A DNA stretch of 35,421 bases from Chloroflexota bacterium (GCA_022574655.1 JACZRQ010000018.1:1-35421), one strand, 5' to 3'; positions 8,240 through 17,169 are shown, counted from the stretch's first letter. The notes: generated from the letters alone by a model not told the origin. Translations and numbers: made by a program.

Positions 8240-8721
8240 GCTGAGCCGCGTTCGCCCTCGTTCAGGTCTATCGCTACCATCGTGCCATCCTCCACCCAGC
8301 GCCGGTGCGCGTCGATAATCTTCCGTCTCGTTGGGAAGTCCCAGTGCACCATCGGGTAGTCCTGATAGTCGTACGTTACCACCGTGCTGACGTAGATCTC
8401 TGTCGCGCGAGCCGTCTCCTCCGCGTCGGTCATCTCGCGCACCGTCGCCGGTCGCGTTCGGGTTCCCACCTTCACTCGGATTTCTGGGTTCGCGCGAGCG
8501 TTTCGCAGCCAGTCGGTTCGTTCTCCGCCCAGCGCCACAACGTAAAGCGTAGCGCCGTCGCGGATCGCCCGTACCGGGCGAAGCCGGAGCTTCCCGCTCT
8601 TACGTCCGCGGAGGTGCAGCAGCGCGAATCCGCGCGGTATCGGCAGCATCTGGGACATTCGCGGCGCAATCAGATTACCGAGACGCAGATACCAGCGGGG
8701 CAGTTCTGAGGCTTCAGGCAT
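8236..8721 (-). CDS. Deazaflavin (F420)-dependent nitroreductase family protein
   Basis: A 161-residue split-barrel protein of the Ddn/DUF385 family, which reduces substrates with F420H2 or binds other flavins. Signatures are LLHLRGRKSGKLRLRPV (about 35-51), LYVVALGGERTDWLRNARANPEIRV and the C-terminal FPTRRKIIDAHRRWVE. The ATG at 8721 is used because the longer reading frame would run into ruvB. It starts four bases after the ruvB stop codon and overlaps the PEBP lipoprotein gene (ATGA). With the luciferase-like genes it suggests that the organism uses F420, but no F420 biosynthesis gene is in the window. Confidence 0.88.
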   Translation of the reverse strand: MPEASELPRWYLRLGNLIAPRMSQMLPIPRGFALLHLRGRKSGKLRLRPVRAIRDGATLYVVALGGERTDWLRNARANPEIRVKVGTRTRPATVREMTDAEETARATEIYVSTVVTYDYQDYPMVHWDFPTRRKIIDAHRRWVEDGTMVAIDLNEGERGSA

Positions 8722-8725
8722 CGTT

Positions 8726-9775
8726 CTAGTCGAACATCTGGCCCTGAAGCTGCGCGGGCGCTTCGATGCCCAGGTGGGCGTACGCGTGTCGAGTCGCCAC
8801 CCGGCCACGGGGCGTACGCTGCAGGAACCCCACTTGCATCAGGTACGGCTCGTACACGTCCATGATCGTGTCCGACTCCTCCGAAATCGACGCCGCGATC
8901 GTCTCGATCCCGACGGGGCCGCCGTCGAACTTCTCGATTATCGTCCGCAGCACTTTGTGGTCGACCTCGTCCAGCCCCAAGGCGTCGATGTCCAGGCGTT
9001 CCATCGCCTCGCGCGCTATCGCGCCGGTGATCGTGCCGTCGGCCTTCACCTGTGCGTAGTCCCGCACCCGCCGCAGCAGCCTGTTCGCCACCCGGGGCGT
9101 TCCGCGCGATCGCTTGGCGATCTCTTCCTCGCCACCGGTCTCAATCGGCACATCCAGTAGCGCTGCGTTGCGGCCGACGATTGCGGTTATTGCCTTCTCG
9201 TCGTAGAAGTCGAGACGAAATACGGCTCCGAAGCGGTCCCGTAGCGGTGCACTGAGCATGGCGTACCGAGTCGTCGCGCCGACGAGCGTGAAGCGCGGTA
9301 CGGAGAGACGCACGCTGCGAGCACCGGGCCCCTTGCCGAGCACGATGTCCAGCGCAAAGTCCTCCATCGCCGGGTAGAGCACCTCTTCCGCCGCGCGTGG
9401 AAGCCTGTGAATCTCGTCGATGAACAGCACGTCGTGCTCTTGGAGGTTTGTGAGGATCGCCGCCAGGTCGCCCGCACGTTCGATCGCCGGACCCGATGTG
9501 ACGCGAACGGAGACCGACATCTCCGCGGCGATGATGTGTGCGAGCGTGGTCTTGCCGAGGCCGGGCGGGCCGTAGAACAGCAGGTGGTCGAGCGGCTCTT
9601 TGCGCTTCTGCGCCGCCGAGATCGCGATGCCGACGTTCTCTTTCAGCTTCTCTTGGCCGATGAAATCTGTGATCCGCTTCGGCCGCAGGGTCATGTCGAG
9701 CGCTTCGTCGTTCGTCTGCTCTTCGCCGGAGTTTACACGCTCGTCGGGGGAGGTTCCGTCTTCGGAGTCAGTCAT
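8726..9775 (-). CDS. ruvB: Holliday junction branch migration helicase RuvB
   Basis: The ATPase motor of the RuvAB complex, which moves Holliday junctions during recombination and repair. The 349-residue protein has all RuvB landmarks: [12 protein letters not shown], Walker [10 protein letters not shown] (69-77), Walker B FIDEIHRL, sensor GATTR, the arginine finger region APLRDRFG, and the winged-helix C-terminus ending [13 protein letters not shown]. The N-terminal acidic extension of about 25 residues is longer than average. The start is ATG 9775, with a GTG just upstream also possible. ruvA and ruvC are not adjacent. It leads an operon with a deazaflavin reductase, a PEBP lipoprotein and an EEP nuclease. 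Confidence 0.97.
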   Translation of the reverse strand: MTDSEDGTSPDERVNSGEEQTNDEALDMTLRPKRITDFIGQEKLKENVGIAISAAQKRKEPLDHLLFYGPPGLGKTTLAHIIAAEMSVSVRVTSGPAIERAGDLAAILTNLQEHDVLFIDEIHRLPRAAEEVLYPAMEDFALDIVLGKGPGARSVRLSVPRFTLVGATTRYAMLSAPLRDRFGAVFRLDFYDEKAITAIVGRNAALLDVPIETGGEEEIAKRSRGTPRVANRLLRRVRDYAQVKADGTITGAIAREAMERLDIDALGLDEVDHKVLRTIIEKFDGGPVGIETIAASISEESDTIMDVYEPYLMQVGFLQRTPRGRVATRHAYAHLGIEAPAQLQGQMFD

Positions 9776-9804
9776 CACAATCGAATACTTGTGCTACTTC
9801 GGCC

Positions 9805-9833
9805 ATTATACGGTCGTCTCGGTGCGCGGTCTA
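9805..9833 (-). promoter_or_regulatory. Putative sigma70 promoter of the ruvB operon
   Basis: On the minus strand, TAGACC (9828-9833), a 17-bp spacer and a perfect TATAAT (9805-9810) lie about 30 bp before the ruvB start. The -35 box overlaps the stop codon of the upstream oxidoreductase gene. Confidence 0.6.
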
Positions 9834-10889
9834 TGACGCGGTGGCGGTCTCCCGCGACACCTCGTTCACCAGGCCCATGGCTCGTCCCAGCGTCTCCAGT
9901 CGCTCGGCCAGTGTGCGTCCGGACGGTTGCAACCGGAGCGTCGTCACACCGGCGTCGCGGTATTTGCGGATGCGCTCGCGGACCATCTCTTCCGTGCCCA
10001 GCAGGTTGACCTGGATCACCAGCTCGTCCGGCACCATCGCGGTTGCCGCCTCGCGGTCGCCCTCGAGCCATTTCTTCTGTACGGCGATTGCGTCCTCGTC
10101 GTAGCCGGCGCGGCGGAAGGCAGCGTTGTAGAAGTTGCGGGTCGGCGATCCCATTGCGCCCAGCGTGAAGGCGATGCCGGGCCGGTTGCGCTCGATCAGC
10201 TTGTCGACGTCGTCTGAGAACGCCACCGCACCGCCGACGGCGAGATCGATGTCCTTCAACGATCGCCCCGCCTTCTTCGCGCCCTTCTCGATGTACTCGA
10301 AGAAGACGTCCGGGTGCTCCGGCATGAACGACGTACCGAGCCAGCCGTCCGCGACTTCGCCGGTAAGCTCGAGCGACTTCGGGCTGAGGGTTGCGAGGTA
10401 GATCGGGATGTTAGGCTGCGGCTGTGCGCGAATGCGAAGCGATTTGCCTTCGCCGCCCGGTAGCGGCAGGCGGTAGATCTGCCCTTCGTAGGCCAGCCGT
10501 TCTCCGCTCGCGATGATCTTGATGATCTCGATCAGCTCGCGCATACGACGGATCGGCTTCTCGAACGGCACGCCGTGCCAGCCCTCGACAACCTGTGGTC
10601 CGCTCGCACCTAGGCCGAGCAGGAACCGCCCGCCGGACATCGAGGCCAGAGACATCGCTGTCATCGCCAGGTTCGCCGGCGTCCGGCCGACTGTCTGGAG
10701 AATGCCGCTACCGAGCTTGATCTTCGACGTCTTCGCCGCGAGGTAGGCCAGCGTCGTCGCGCCGTCCAGCCCCCACGCCTCCGCCGACCATACCGAGTCC
10801 ACGCCGAGCTTCTCGGCCTCGATTACATAATCCGAGAGTTCGTCCCAGTTTTCGTTCGTGTCAACGCCGCCACCGATCGCGACCTTCAT
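9831..10889 (-). CDS. Luciferase-like (LLM class) F420-dependent oxidoreductase
   Basis: A 352-residue TIM-barrel enzyme of the luciferase-like family. The N-terminus MKVAIGGGVDTNENWDELSD, the segment KIKLGSGILQTVGRTPANLAMTAMSLASMSGGRFLLGLG (in parts, about 55-93) and the substrate/cofactor region PIYLATLSPKSLELTGEVADGWLG are all intact, in contrast to the shortened paralogue at 2520. The family reduces or oxygenates substrates with F420H2 or FMNH2; the exact substrate is unknown. The start is ATG 10889, with AGAAGGAGGCAAACG just upstream; a long in-frame extension to 11114 has no support. Confidence 0.93.
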   Translation of the reverse strand: MKVAIGGGVDTNENWDELSDYVIEAEKLGVDSVWSAEAWGLDGATTLAYLAAKTSKIKLGSGILQTVGRTPANLAMTAMSLASMSGGRFLLGLGASGPQVVEGWHGVPFEKPIRRMRELIEIIKIIASGERLAYEGQIYRLPLPGGEGKSLRIRAQPQPNIPIYLATLSPKSLELTGEVADGWLGTSFMPEHPDVFFEYIEKGAKKAGRSLKDIDLAVGGAVAFSDDVDKLIERNRPGIAFTLGAMGSPTRNFYNAAFRRAGYDEDAIAVQKKWLEGDREAATAMVPDELVIQVNLLGTEEMVRERIRKYRDAGVTTLRLQPSGRTLAERLETLGRAMGLVNEVSRETATAS

Positions 10890-10976
10890 CGTTTGCCTCC
10901 TTCTGCTTTCGGCATACCACGATAGCAGAGACAGATAGCGTCTGGTCCTTAGATCGTGGGTGGCGGCGATCCGGAA

Positions 10977-11034
10977 GGGAAGTGCAGAAGGGCGAAGCCC
11001 GCTGCCGGGGGTCATAGGGGGTGTCCCCTTATTC
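10977..11034. repeat. Structured intergenic element (two hairpins)
   Basis: The gap between the YbaK-like and luciferase-like genes holds GGGCGAAGCCC (stem GGGC/GCCC) and AGGGGGTGTCCCCT (stem AGGGG/CCCCT). On the minus strand the second could end transcription of the YbaK-like gene, though no clear U-tract follows. It has the look of a small dispersed repeat, but no second copy occurs here. Confidence 0.35.
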
Positions 11035-11085
11035 AAATGTCTTGGGCGGGCGGGCGCGTTACCCTCGCGGGCTGGTTGGGTGCGT

Positions 11086-11598
11086 CTAAGACGCGTATGC
11101 GAAGTCAGCGACACGCGGATGGACGAGCCTGACGTAATCGCCGTACGCCATCTCGATCGTGTCCGTGTGCGTACCCGCCTGGAAGACGATGTGATCGTCG
11201 TGGGCGAGAGTCTTGTCTATGTAAACCGGCAGTCCGTATACGTTGCCGAACGGCGGCATCGCCCCGATCTCGCAGTCCGAGAACACCTCGGCGAACTCGT
11301 CTTCGCTGGCGAGGCGCACGTCCTCCGTGCACATCTCATCGGCTAGCTTGAGGAGGTTCACCTTCTCCGGGGCGGGCAGTAAAAGCATCACCATCCGCTC
11401 GTCCGCGAAGGCGATCACGACCTTCGCCATGAACCGGCCCGGTACATGCTCGGTGGCGGCCACCTCCTGCGCAGTGAACGCGGGCTCATGGTGATGCTGC
11501 TCGAAGGCGATGTGCTTATCGCGAAGCAGGCTCTCTACCTGGCAGGGTGGGTGCTCCTCAGCGGGATGTAAGAAGTCCTTGAGGCTCGGAAACTTCAT
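11086..11598 (-). CDS. YbaK/ProX-type aminoacyl-tRNA deacylase domain protein
   Basis: A 170-residue protein of the YbaK/prolyl-tRNA-synthetase-associated family, stand-alone editing enzymes that hydrolyse mischarged tRNA. Family features are AFTAQEVAATEHVPGRFMAKVVI (in parts, about 41-63), with the conserved Lys in MAKVV, LADEMCTEDVRLASEDEFAEVFSD, and GAMPPFGNVYGLPVYID. The tRNA it edits cannot be deduced. The start at 11598 is supported by GAGAGGATTAGAACG; the upstream frame extends through a promoter and is not used. Confidence 0.88.
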   Translation of the reverse strand: MKFPSLKDFLHPAEEHPPCQVESLLRDKHIAFEQHHHEPAFTAQEVAATEHVPGRFMAKVVIAFADERMVMLLLPAPEKVNLLKLADEMCTEDVRLASEDEFAEVFSDCEIGAMPPFGNVYGLPVYIDKTLAHDDHIVFQAGTHTDTIEMAYGDYVRLVHPRVADFAYAS

Positions 11599-11673
11599 CG
11601 TTCTAATCCTCTCGGTCCGGCAACCGTTGGGCCCAGACGCTATATACGCATCCGATGATTCCCCGCTCTTGCG

Positions 11674-11702
11674 TTTATATCCAACTTCCGAATACTTGTC
11701 AA
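11674..11702 (-). promoter_or_regulatory. Strong sigma70 promoter for the YbaK-like gene
   Basis: On the minus strand a perfect TTGACA (11697-11702), 17-bp spacer and TATAAA (11674-11679). It lies about 75 bp upstream of the ATG and is the best-matching promoter in the host part of the window. Confidence 0.75.
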
Positions 11703-11807
11703 GAATGTGAATGTGAACGCAAGCACTTTCGAATTTTGGCACGCCGTTGTATGATTCCCGTACCCGCCACCATGGCGGATCGAATACCGTCCCAGGGAGG
11801 AGCCTCT

Positions 11808-13241
11808 ATGCCGTCCGATCTCTGTTTCACGCCTGCACACGAACTCGCGGATCGTATTCGATCGAAGGACCTCGCCCCTGTCGAGCTGATGGAGGCCTGC
11901 TTCGAGCGCATCGACGAGACGAACGAAACCCTCAACGCTTGGACCGGCATTCGCGATCGTGACGAGTTACTGGCGGAAGCTCGAGACCTGGGCGACCGAA
12001 TCGCCCAGGGCGAAGACCCCGGCCCACTGGCGGGGCTTCCGTTCGGCGTTAAGGAGCTGGACGATCTCGCCGGGTTCCCCTCGACGCACGCCTCGGTGCC
12101 ATATCGAGACAACTACCCGGAGCGCGATTCGGTCGAAGTGGAACGCCTGAAGAACGCCGGTGCTATCGCAATCGGCAAGACCAACGCCCCGGAGTTCGGC
12201 TATACCGCTATCACCAAGAACCGTCTCTTCGGCATCTCCCGAAACCCTTGGAACCCGGAGCGAACCCCCGGCGGCTCTAGCGGCGGTTCGTCCGCGGCCG
12301 TGGCCGGCGGCCAGGTCCCCTTCTGCACCGGCTCCGACGGCGGCGGCAGCATTCGCATCCCCTGTTCGTGGACCGGCCTGCCGGGGCTTAAGTGCTCGTT
12401 TGGCCGGGTGCCCATGGGGCCGCAGAACATGCTTGTCTGGGACGATACCAGCGTCCACGGCGCTATAGCGCGTACCGTACGCGACATCGCGCGTCACTTG
12501 GACCAGGTCGTGGGCACCCATGAGTCCGACCCGAACGCGCTGCCTCACCCCGGGTACAAGTACGAGGATCTACTAGACGGGCTTCCGAAGGGCCTGAAGA
12601 TAGCCTGGAGCCCGGACCTCGGCTACGCGAACATCGAGCCCGACGTCCGTCGCGCCTGCGAGGAAGGAGTCAAGGCGTTCGAAGAGATGGGGCACAACGT
12701 CGAGGAGGTTGGCCACGTCTTCGACGACCTCGGCATCCTCTGGGGCCGCATCTCGGCGACTTCGACCTACGCTTCTATCTACGACAAGCTCGAAGAGCAG
12801 CGTGACGAGTTCGGCCACGCGTTCTTGAAGGGCGTCATGACCGCCAAGCGGATCACCTGGGACAAGTTCGGCCAAGCGCAGCGTGCGCGCGCCAAGCTCG
12901 TCAACCAGCTCTGGCACTTCTTCGAAAAGTACGACCTTCTGCTGACGCCAACCCTCCCGTTCGAGGCGATCGACGCTCGTGGCGCCTGGCCGACGGAGAT
13001 CGACGGCAAGCCGCTCAAGAACCCGCTGCACATCGTGCCGTTCACACCGCCGTTCAACCTCTCAGGCCACCCGGCGATCACCGTCCGCAGCGGCTTCAGC
13101 GACAACGACCTCCCGATCGGTCTTCAGATCGTCGCCCCGCGCCACCGCGACGACCTCGCCCTTCAGGCGGCCTACGCCTTCGAGCAGGCGCGTCCCTGGA
13201 ACGACAACTGGCCGGTGCAGGTGCCTGCGTTCGCGGTCTAG
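11808..13241 (+). CDS. Amidase (amidase signature family)
   Basis: A 477-residue amide hydrolase with the Ser-cisSer-Lys triad. The catalytic Lys is in GLPFGVKELDD (about 82), the cis-Ser in TPGGSSGGSSAAVAGG (about 153-168) and the nucleophile Ser in GSDGGGSIRIP (about 181). The C-terminus has the family pattern NLSGHPAITVRSGFSDNDLPIGLQIVAPRHRD (in parts). It could be a general amidase or a GatA relative; no gatB or gatC is adjacent, so a catabolic amidase is more likely. The start is ATG 11808, because GGGAGGAG precedes it; an in-frame ATG at 11772 has no ribosome site. Its stop codon overlaps that of the converging RAYT gene. Confidence 0.93.
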   Translation: MPSDLCFTPAHELADRIRSKDLAPVELMEACFERIDETNETLNAWTGIRDRDELLAEARDLGDRIAQGEDPGPLAGLPFGVKELDDLAGFPSTHASVPYRDNYPERDSVEVERLKNAGAIAIGKTNAPEFGYTAITKNRLFGISRNPWNPERTPGGSSGGSSAAVAGGQVPFCTGSDGGGSIRIPCSWTGLPGLKCSFGRVPMGPQNMLVWDDTSVHGAIARTVRDIARHLDQVVGTHESDPNALPHPGYKYEDLLDGLPKGLKIAWSPDLGYANIEPDVRRACEEGVKAFEEMGHNVEEVGHVFDDLGILWGRISATSTYASIYDKLEEQRDEFGHAFLKGVMTAKRITWDKFGQAQRARAKLVNQLWHFFEKYDLLLTPTLPFEAIDARGAWPTEIDGKPLKNPLHIVPFTPPFNLSGHPAITVRSGFSDNDLPIGLQIVAPRHRDDLALQAAYAFEQARPWNDNWPVQVPAFAV

Positions 13242-13870
13242 CGGTTGGAGTGAAGAGGGCTGGTCGGCGTAACGTTGGTCGGATTGTTCGGGTCGTCCGA
13301 CCATTTCCGCGGGTTGTCGAGGATGTATTGCCGGGCGTAATCTAGCTCGGCTTCGTTGCGGATTACGCGCTCGTAATAGTTTCGTTGCCAGACTGGCGCG
13401 CTGGTCGTGCCGCGAACTTCGTTGATTCGTCTGGCGGACGCTGATTTGAACGATCGGACGATCGCGCCTAACGATCCGGCAGAAACAGCCCAAAGCTTGT
13501 GGTCAACCGATGGTAGGGGCGCAGCACGCCTCATTATCGATGGATCATTGGTGTGACGAAGAGCATTAGTTGTCCAAAGGGGGCTTGGATCACCTGTGTG
13601 CTGCGCCCCTACGGCTCCGTCACTCGTAATCCAGAGGATTCCGTGAATGTGGTTCGGCATCACCACGAACATGTCGCCTCGGCGACCCCGAGGACGGGTG
13701 GTTATGTGCTGCCAGACTTCCTCGACGATGGTTCGGAATCTTGAGTCGTCGAACAGGCATACCTTGTCGAACGAACAGATCGTCAGAAAATAGGCACCGG
13801 GCTGGCGATAGTCATAAGCCTCCAGGCGAAGCGACCGCCGGCGGTGCGTTCTCCGGTCGTATCTGGCCAC
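13238..13870 (-). mobile_element. REP-associated tyrosine transposase (RAYT), copy 1
   Basis: A 210-residue single-strand transposase of the IS200-like HUH superfamily (Y1 type). The HUH motif is VMPNHIHGI (His 74 and 76) and the catalytic Tyr is in WQRNYYERV (about 165). RRRSLRLEAYDYRQPGAYFLT is the typical RAYT N-terminus. RAYTs are single-copy, vertically maintained genes linked to REP palindromes. The start is GTG at 13870 with no ribosome site and a TATGTT-like box about 10 bases upstream, similar to copy 2. A 15-bp inverted repeat lies inside the coding region between the HUH and Tyr motifs, adding an irregular stretch (about residues 86-120). Confidence 0.92.
13513..13612. repeat. REP-type inverted repeat inside RAYT copy 1
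   Basis: GTAGGGGCGCAGCAC at 13513-13527 and its exact reverse complement at 13598-13612, separated by 70 bp. Both arms lie inside the RAYT frame. The GTAGGGGCG tip is shared with the palindromes at 16242 and 19646. Confidence 0.85.
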
Positions 13871-13926
13871 GACGGCAACATACGCTGAGTACGTGCAAGC
13901 GCCAATAGATGGGTGGCACTTCGTCT

Positions 13927-15900
13927 CTACACCGCCCCCAGCGCAATCCGCTGCCGGTACACCGCTCGCTCGCCCGTCGCGTACTCCAGCGCCAGCCCCA
14001 GCACCCGCCGCTTCGCCGCTGACAACCCCGCGACCGCGTCCGTCACCTCGACTACGTCGTACAGCTCCTGACCGCAGTTCACCGGTACCGTGATCTCGCC
14101 GCTGGCGGATCGAATCTCCGCCTTGCGCAAGACGGCGTCGGCCCGGTCCTCGACCTCCGCCACCGTCGTCAGGTTGCGGTCGTCCACCTGCCGCAGCCGG
14201 TCGTGCACAGCCTCGATCTCGGGCCAGTCGAAGCGTTCTCCGAAGAGCGAGTCTCCGAACACCTGCACACGGTTCGTCTCTGCGGCCAGGTCGCCGTACT
14301 TCCCTGCCAGCAGCGCGTGGTCGCCTGATCCTGTCTCGGTGCCGTACTCGTAGTCTGTCGCTTCGCTGGCCAGCGGCTCCGTAAGGAACGCGAACTCGCC
14401 GCGCGTGAAGATCTCGTCGGGCAGCATGGCCAGCAGACGCCGCACCACCGTCTGACCGCTTTTACCCGGATGGACCGTGAACGATGGGTACAGGTCGGTC
14501 GCCGTCGTGCTGCCACCGATCGACGCGAACTCAACCCCGGCTCGCGAGAACACGAACAACATCAGTCCGAAGATGTTTTGCTCGCCGGCCGCCCACGTGT
14601 GCTGCCGTCGCGCCCGCCACGATTCCAGCAGCGACCACGCGTCACTCGCTTCGATCACCAGTGTGCCCTCGCCGCCGCCGGAGCGATGTTCGATCCCCTC
14701 GATCCAGTACGATGGGCCGCTCGATGATCGAGCCCCCGCCGACGTCATGTAGCCGCGGCTGATGCGCAACTCCGCCCCGACGGCGATCGGCGATTGCGGT
14801 GGCGAGTACCGGGCGTCGTCGTTCCGCAGCACTATGCGCGCGCGGCCGCCCAGCGGCTCGTCCGTGCAGGTCAGGGACACGACATCGGCGGTCACTTCGA
14901 GGTCGGCGATCGATAGACTCGCTTCCCAGACTCCGGACGGCGTCGAAAGCCAGACGGCGCCGACGCTGAACGCGATCGCCTGGCCGAACTCCGACGTTAA
15001 GTCGAACGGGAGCGGCTCTCGCCACAGGTTGAACGCGAAGTCCGCGTTCGCGGGCGCGTACGTGTGGCTCGGACGCATGTAGGAGGCGCTGCCGGCATAC
15101 TTCTCGACGAACGTCATTCTGTATGTGTCCGGCTGCGCGATAAACGGTGCGTGGAACGATACGCCGGTGCCGCTGCTGGCCTTCGTCAGCTCTCGCAAAG
15201 CAGACCAGGTATCGAGCGTCTGCGAGAACCCGTCGCCGTATACGAACGTCCAGAGCAGCGCATCGCCCGCCGAATCCGTCCCGGCGACCGCGCAGTTGTA
15301 GTCGCCCTGGTAGTAGCAGGCGATCCCCTCGATCGATGCGGCGCTGTTCGTCCATGCCGCTGGCGCGCCCCACGACCCGGTCGTGCGCTTCGCCTTGTAC
15401 ACCGTCGCCCCTACGTTGTACAGAAGCAGCACATCCCCGCTCGACTTCACGTCCGCTGCGAGCCACGTCACCGAGCCGGAGGCGGACGCCGCGGTCACCG
15501 CCGTTCCCAGCGTGGCGCCGTTGTCGGTGCTCTCGCGCACCTTGATCGTCACTCCGTCGGTATCGATGTAGAACAACAGCACCCGCGACCCCTCGGCACA
15601 CAACGCCACGTCGGCGCTCGCGGCCGCCGAGAGGTCGGTCCACGAAGAGAAGTCGCTCGTCGCGCTTGGGCTCGTCACCCGCTGGTAGTACAGCCGCCCG
15701 CCCGAGACTCGCGCCCGGATCAGCGACCCGTCGGACGGCATCGCCGCTGCGTGATAACCATCCGGCTCCGACCCGGCGTAGTGCCGCGAGTACGACAGCC
15801 GCCGCACGCCCCCAATCCGGTCACGCACGACGACCTTCACGTACGGGACCGCGGACGCGCTGCGCTGAGCGGCAAGCAGTTCAGGGGTTAGGCTGCGCAT
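13927..15900 (-). CDS. Phage tail hub/receptor-binding-like protein with beta-propeller-like N-terminal half
   Basis: A 657-residue protein and the last gene of the minus-strand phage set. The N-terminal 270 residues look like a repeated beta-propeller of BNR/sialidase type (SWTDLS, VKVRESTDNGATLG, TTGSWGAPAAWTNS, DTWSALRELT). The middle (about 300-430) has beta-rich segments such as SPPQSPIAVGAELRISRGYM and SYWIEGIEHR. The C-terminal part (about 470-657; HPGKSGQTVVRRLLAMLPDEI, NRVQVFGDSLF, VPVNCGQELYDVVEVTDA) resembles phage tail-hub or tail-associated proteins that build an assembly interface. The assignment rests on this pattern and on position. It would bind the target surface. The start at 15900 has a weak AAGGAT site. 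The RAYT copies lie on both sides of it. Confidence 0.65.
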   Translation of the reverse strand: MRSLTPELLAAQRSASAVPYVKVVVRDRIGGVRRLSYSRHYAGSEPDGYHAAAMPSDGSLIRARVSGGRLYYQRVTSPSATSDFSSWTDLSAAASADVALCAEGSRVLLFYIDTDGVTIKVRESTDNGATLGTAVTAASASGSVTWLAADVKSSGDVLLLYNVGATVYKAKRTTGSWGAPAAWTNSAASIEGIACYYQGDYNCAVAGTDSAGDALLWTFVYGDGFSQTLDTWSALRELTKASSGTGVSFHAPFIAQPDTYRMTFVEKYAGSASYMRPSHTYAPANADFAFNLWREPLPFDLTSEFGQAIAFSVGAVWLSTPSGVWEASLSIADLEVTADVVSLTCTDEPLGGRARIVLRNDDARYSPPQSPIAVGAELRISRGYMTSAGARSSSGPSYWIEGIEHRSGGGEGTLVIEASDAWSLLESWRARRQHTWAAGEQNIFGLMLFVFSRAGVEFASIGGSTTATDLYPSFTVHPGKSGQTVVRRLLAMLPDEIFTRGEFAFLTEPLASEATDYEYGTETGSGDHALLAGKYGDLAAETNRVQVFGDSLFGERFDWPEIEAVHDRLRQVDDRNLTTVAEVEDRADAVLRKAEIRSASGEITVPVNCGQELYDVVEVTDAVAGLSAAKRRVLGLALEYATGERAVYRQRIALGAV

Positions 15901-15923
15901 GGGCGTCGATCCTTGAAAGGTAA

Positions 15924-15937
15924 CGAATCGTTGTTCG
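15924..15937. promoter_or_regulatory. Weak operator-like palindrome upstream of the tail gene
   Basis: CGAATCGTTGTTCG is a near match to the GAAC-N4-GTTC core found at the three phage promoters, with one mismatch. No -10 or -35 box is in the matching register, so this may be chance. Confidence 0.25.
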
Positions 15938-15968
15938 ATCTTGCCGCAGGCCGCTGTACGCTCCGACC

Positions 15969-16508
15969 GTGGCCTATAATCCGCGAATCCATCGCCGCCG
16001 GTCGATCCGCCTTCGCAACTACGATTATTCGGGTGCGGGAGCGTATTTCGTCACACTGTGTACGTTCCAGAGGGCTTCGCTCTTCGGCGACGTCGTTGGG
16101 GACTCCGTCTGCCTGACCCGACTGGGAGAGATCGCCTATGATGAATGGCTTCGCTCGACGAGTATGCGCGCCGAAGTCACGCTCGATGAGTTCGTCATCA
16201 TGCCGAATCACGTTCATGCGATTGTGTTTCTCCTTCCCGCGGTAGGGGCGACCGGCCGGTCGCCCCTACGACGGTTGGTGACCGGTCCGTCGCCACGCTC
16301 CCTCGGTTCTCTGGTGGCTGGGTTCAAATCGGCGGCGACCGGTTGCATCAACGCGATTCGTGGCACGCCGGGCCTGGCCGTCTGGCAGAGGAACTACTAC
16401 GAGCGCGTGATCCGAAGTGAATCTGAGCTTGACGCTGTTCGTCAGTACATTCGAGCCAATCCAGTGAACTGGGAAAAAGACCCTGACAATCTCGAGGTCC
16501 GTCGGTAG
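15969..16508 (+). mobile_element. REP-associated tyrosine transposase (RAYT), copy 2
   Basis: A 179-residue Y1 transposase related to copy 1: RRRSIRLRNYDYSGAGAYFVT at the N-terminus, HUH motif IMPNHVHAI (His 81 and 83) and WQRNYYERV with the catalytic Tyr near 143. It starts with GTG GCC like copy 1, has no ribosome site, and has TACGCT about ten bases upstream, so both may be leaderless. It lies antisense between the adaptor and tail genes of the phage set, splitting the operon. A perfect 28-bp palindrome is inside the gene, and the stop codon is inside another REP-like hairpin. The two copies differ too much for a recent duplication. Confidence 0.93.
16242..16269. repeat. Perfect 28-bp REP palindrome inside RAYT copy 2
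   Basis: GTAGGGGCGACCGG followed by its exact reverse complement. It encodes VGATGRSPLR (about residues 92-101), between the HUH and Tyr motifs. An identical copy is at 19646-19673. Confidence 0.92.
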
Positions 16509-16537
16509 GGGAGACCGGATGGCTGCGCAACCCCTAC
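16505..16537. repeat. REP-like hairpin at the end of RAYT copy 2
   Basis: GTAGGGG (16505-16511) and CCCCTAC (16531-16537) can pair around a 19-base loop. The left arm contains the RAYT stop codon, and the right arm overlaps the stop codon and last bases of the phage adaptor gene on the other strand. Confidence 0.6.
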
Positions 16538-17169
16538 GGTTCCTGCACCGTCGTCTGATCCGCCGGCGGCGTCGCAGGCGCGTACAACCGTCGGACGCGC
16601 ACCGCGTTGCGGCGGCCGTGCCGCGCTAGCGATCGTTGGAACTCCGCCAGACGCTCCTGACCCCACGTCAGGTACTCCCGCCAGACGTCCTGCCCGCCGA
16701 CGTTCACGCGGTTCGTCGCGAACGACGACCACTCGACCGCCGCGTACCCGGCCGCGCCCGCCGCGATCACGTCCTCGAACCGCGGTGGGACCGTCGATGA
16801 CGTCGCATCGATCGTCTGCAGCTTCGTGTGGAAGACGTCGACGTTCTCGACGCCGGCGGGTGTGCCGTCGATCAACAGTGTCAGCGTGTCCAGCCAGACG
16901 GAGAACCGCACGTATGAAGGCGGGAACTCGCCCACCGGGTACTCGACCGCCTCGATCGCCACCAGGTCCGTCAGCGTCGATATCGAAAGATCGCGGCTTC
17001 CGGCCGCTGTAACGAGTGTCGTCTTCGCTTCCAGCGGCAACGCCAGGCTGAACTGTCGCACAGTGTGCTGGACGTGCCGGTCCAGCTCGCCATCTGTCCA
17101 GCGGTAGTTCTGCGAGTCCTCGTCGTGGAGGTCGGTCCGCAGCCGCGCTCGCATATCGCTCAGGTTCAT
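16534..17169 (-). CDS. Phage head-tail adaptor-like protein
   Basis: A 211-residue protein. The N-terminus MNLSDMRARLRTDLHDEDSQ followed by RWTDGELDRHVQHTVRQFS resembles the helical start of gp6/gp4-type connector (adaptor) proteins that bind under the portal and close the head. A mostly beta middle and a C-terminal helical EYLTWGQERLAEFQRSLARH follow. The assignment is by pattern and by position in a structural operon. The start at 17169 overlaps the preceding stop by ATGA and has GGGAG six bases upstream. The operon is then cut by RAYT copy 2 on the other strand. Confidence 0.65.
   Translation of the reverse strand: MNLSDMRARLRTDLHDEDSQNYRWTDGELDRHVQHTVRQFSLALPLEAKTTLVTAAGSRDLSISTLTDLVAIEAVEYPVGEFPPSYVRFSVWLDTLTLLIDGTPAGVENVDVFHTKLQTIDATSSTVPPRFEDVIAAGAAGYAAVEWSSFATNRVNVGGQDVWREYLTWGQERLAEFQRSLARHGRRNAVRVRRLYAPATPPADQTTVQEP

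Noticed and set aside
14642-15891. Other long frames over the tail gene on both strands
   Set aside because: Low-complexity Arg-rich translations typical of shadow frames in high-GC DNA.
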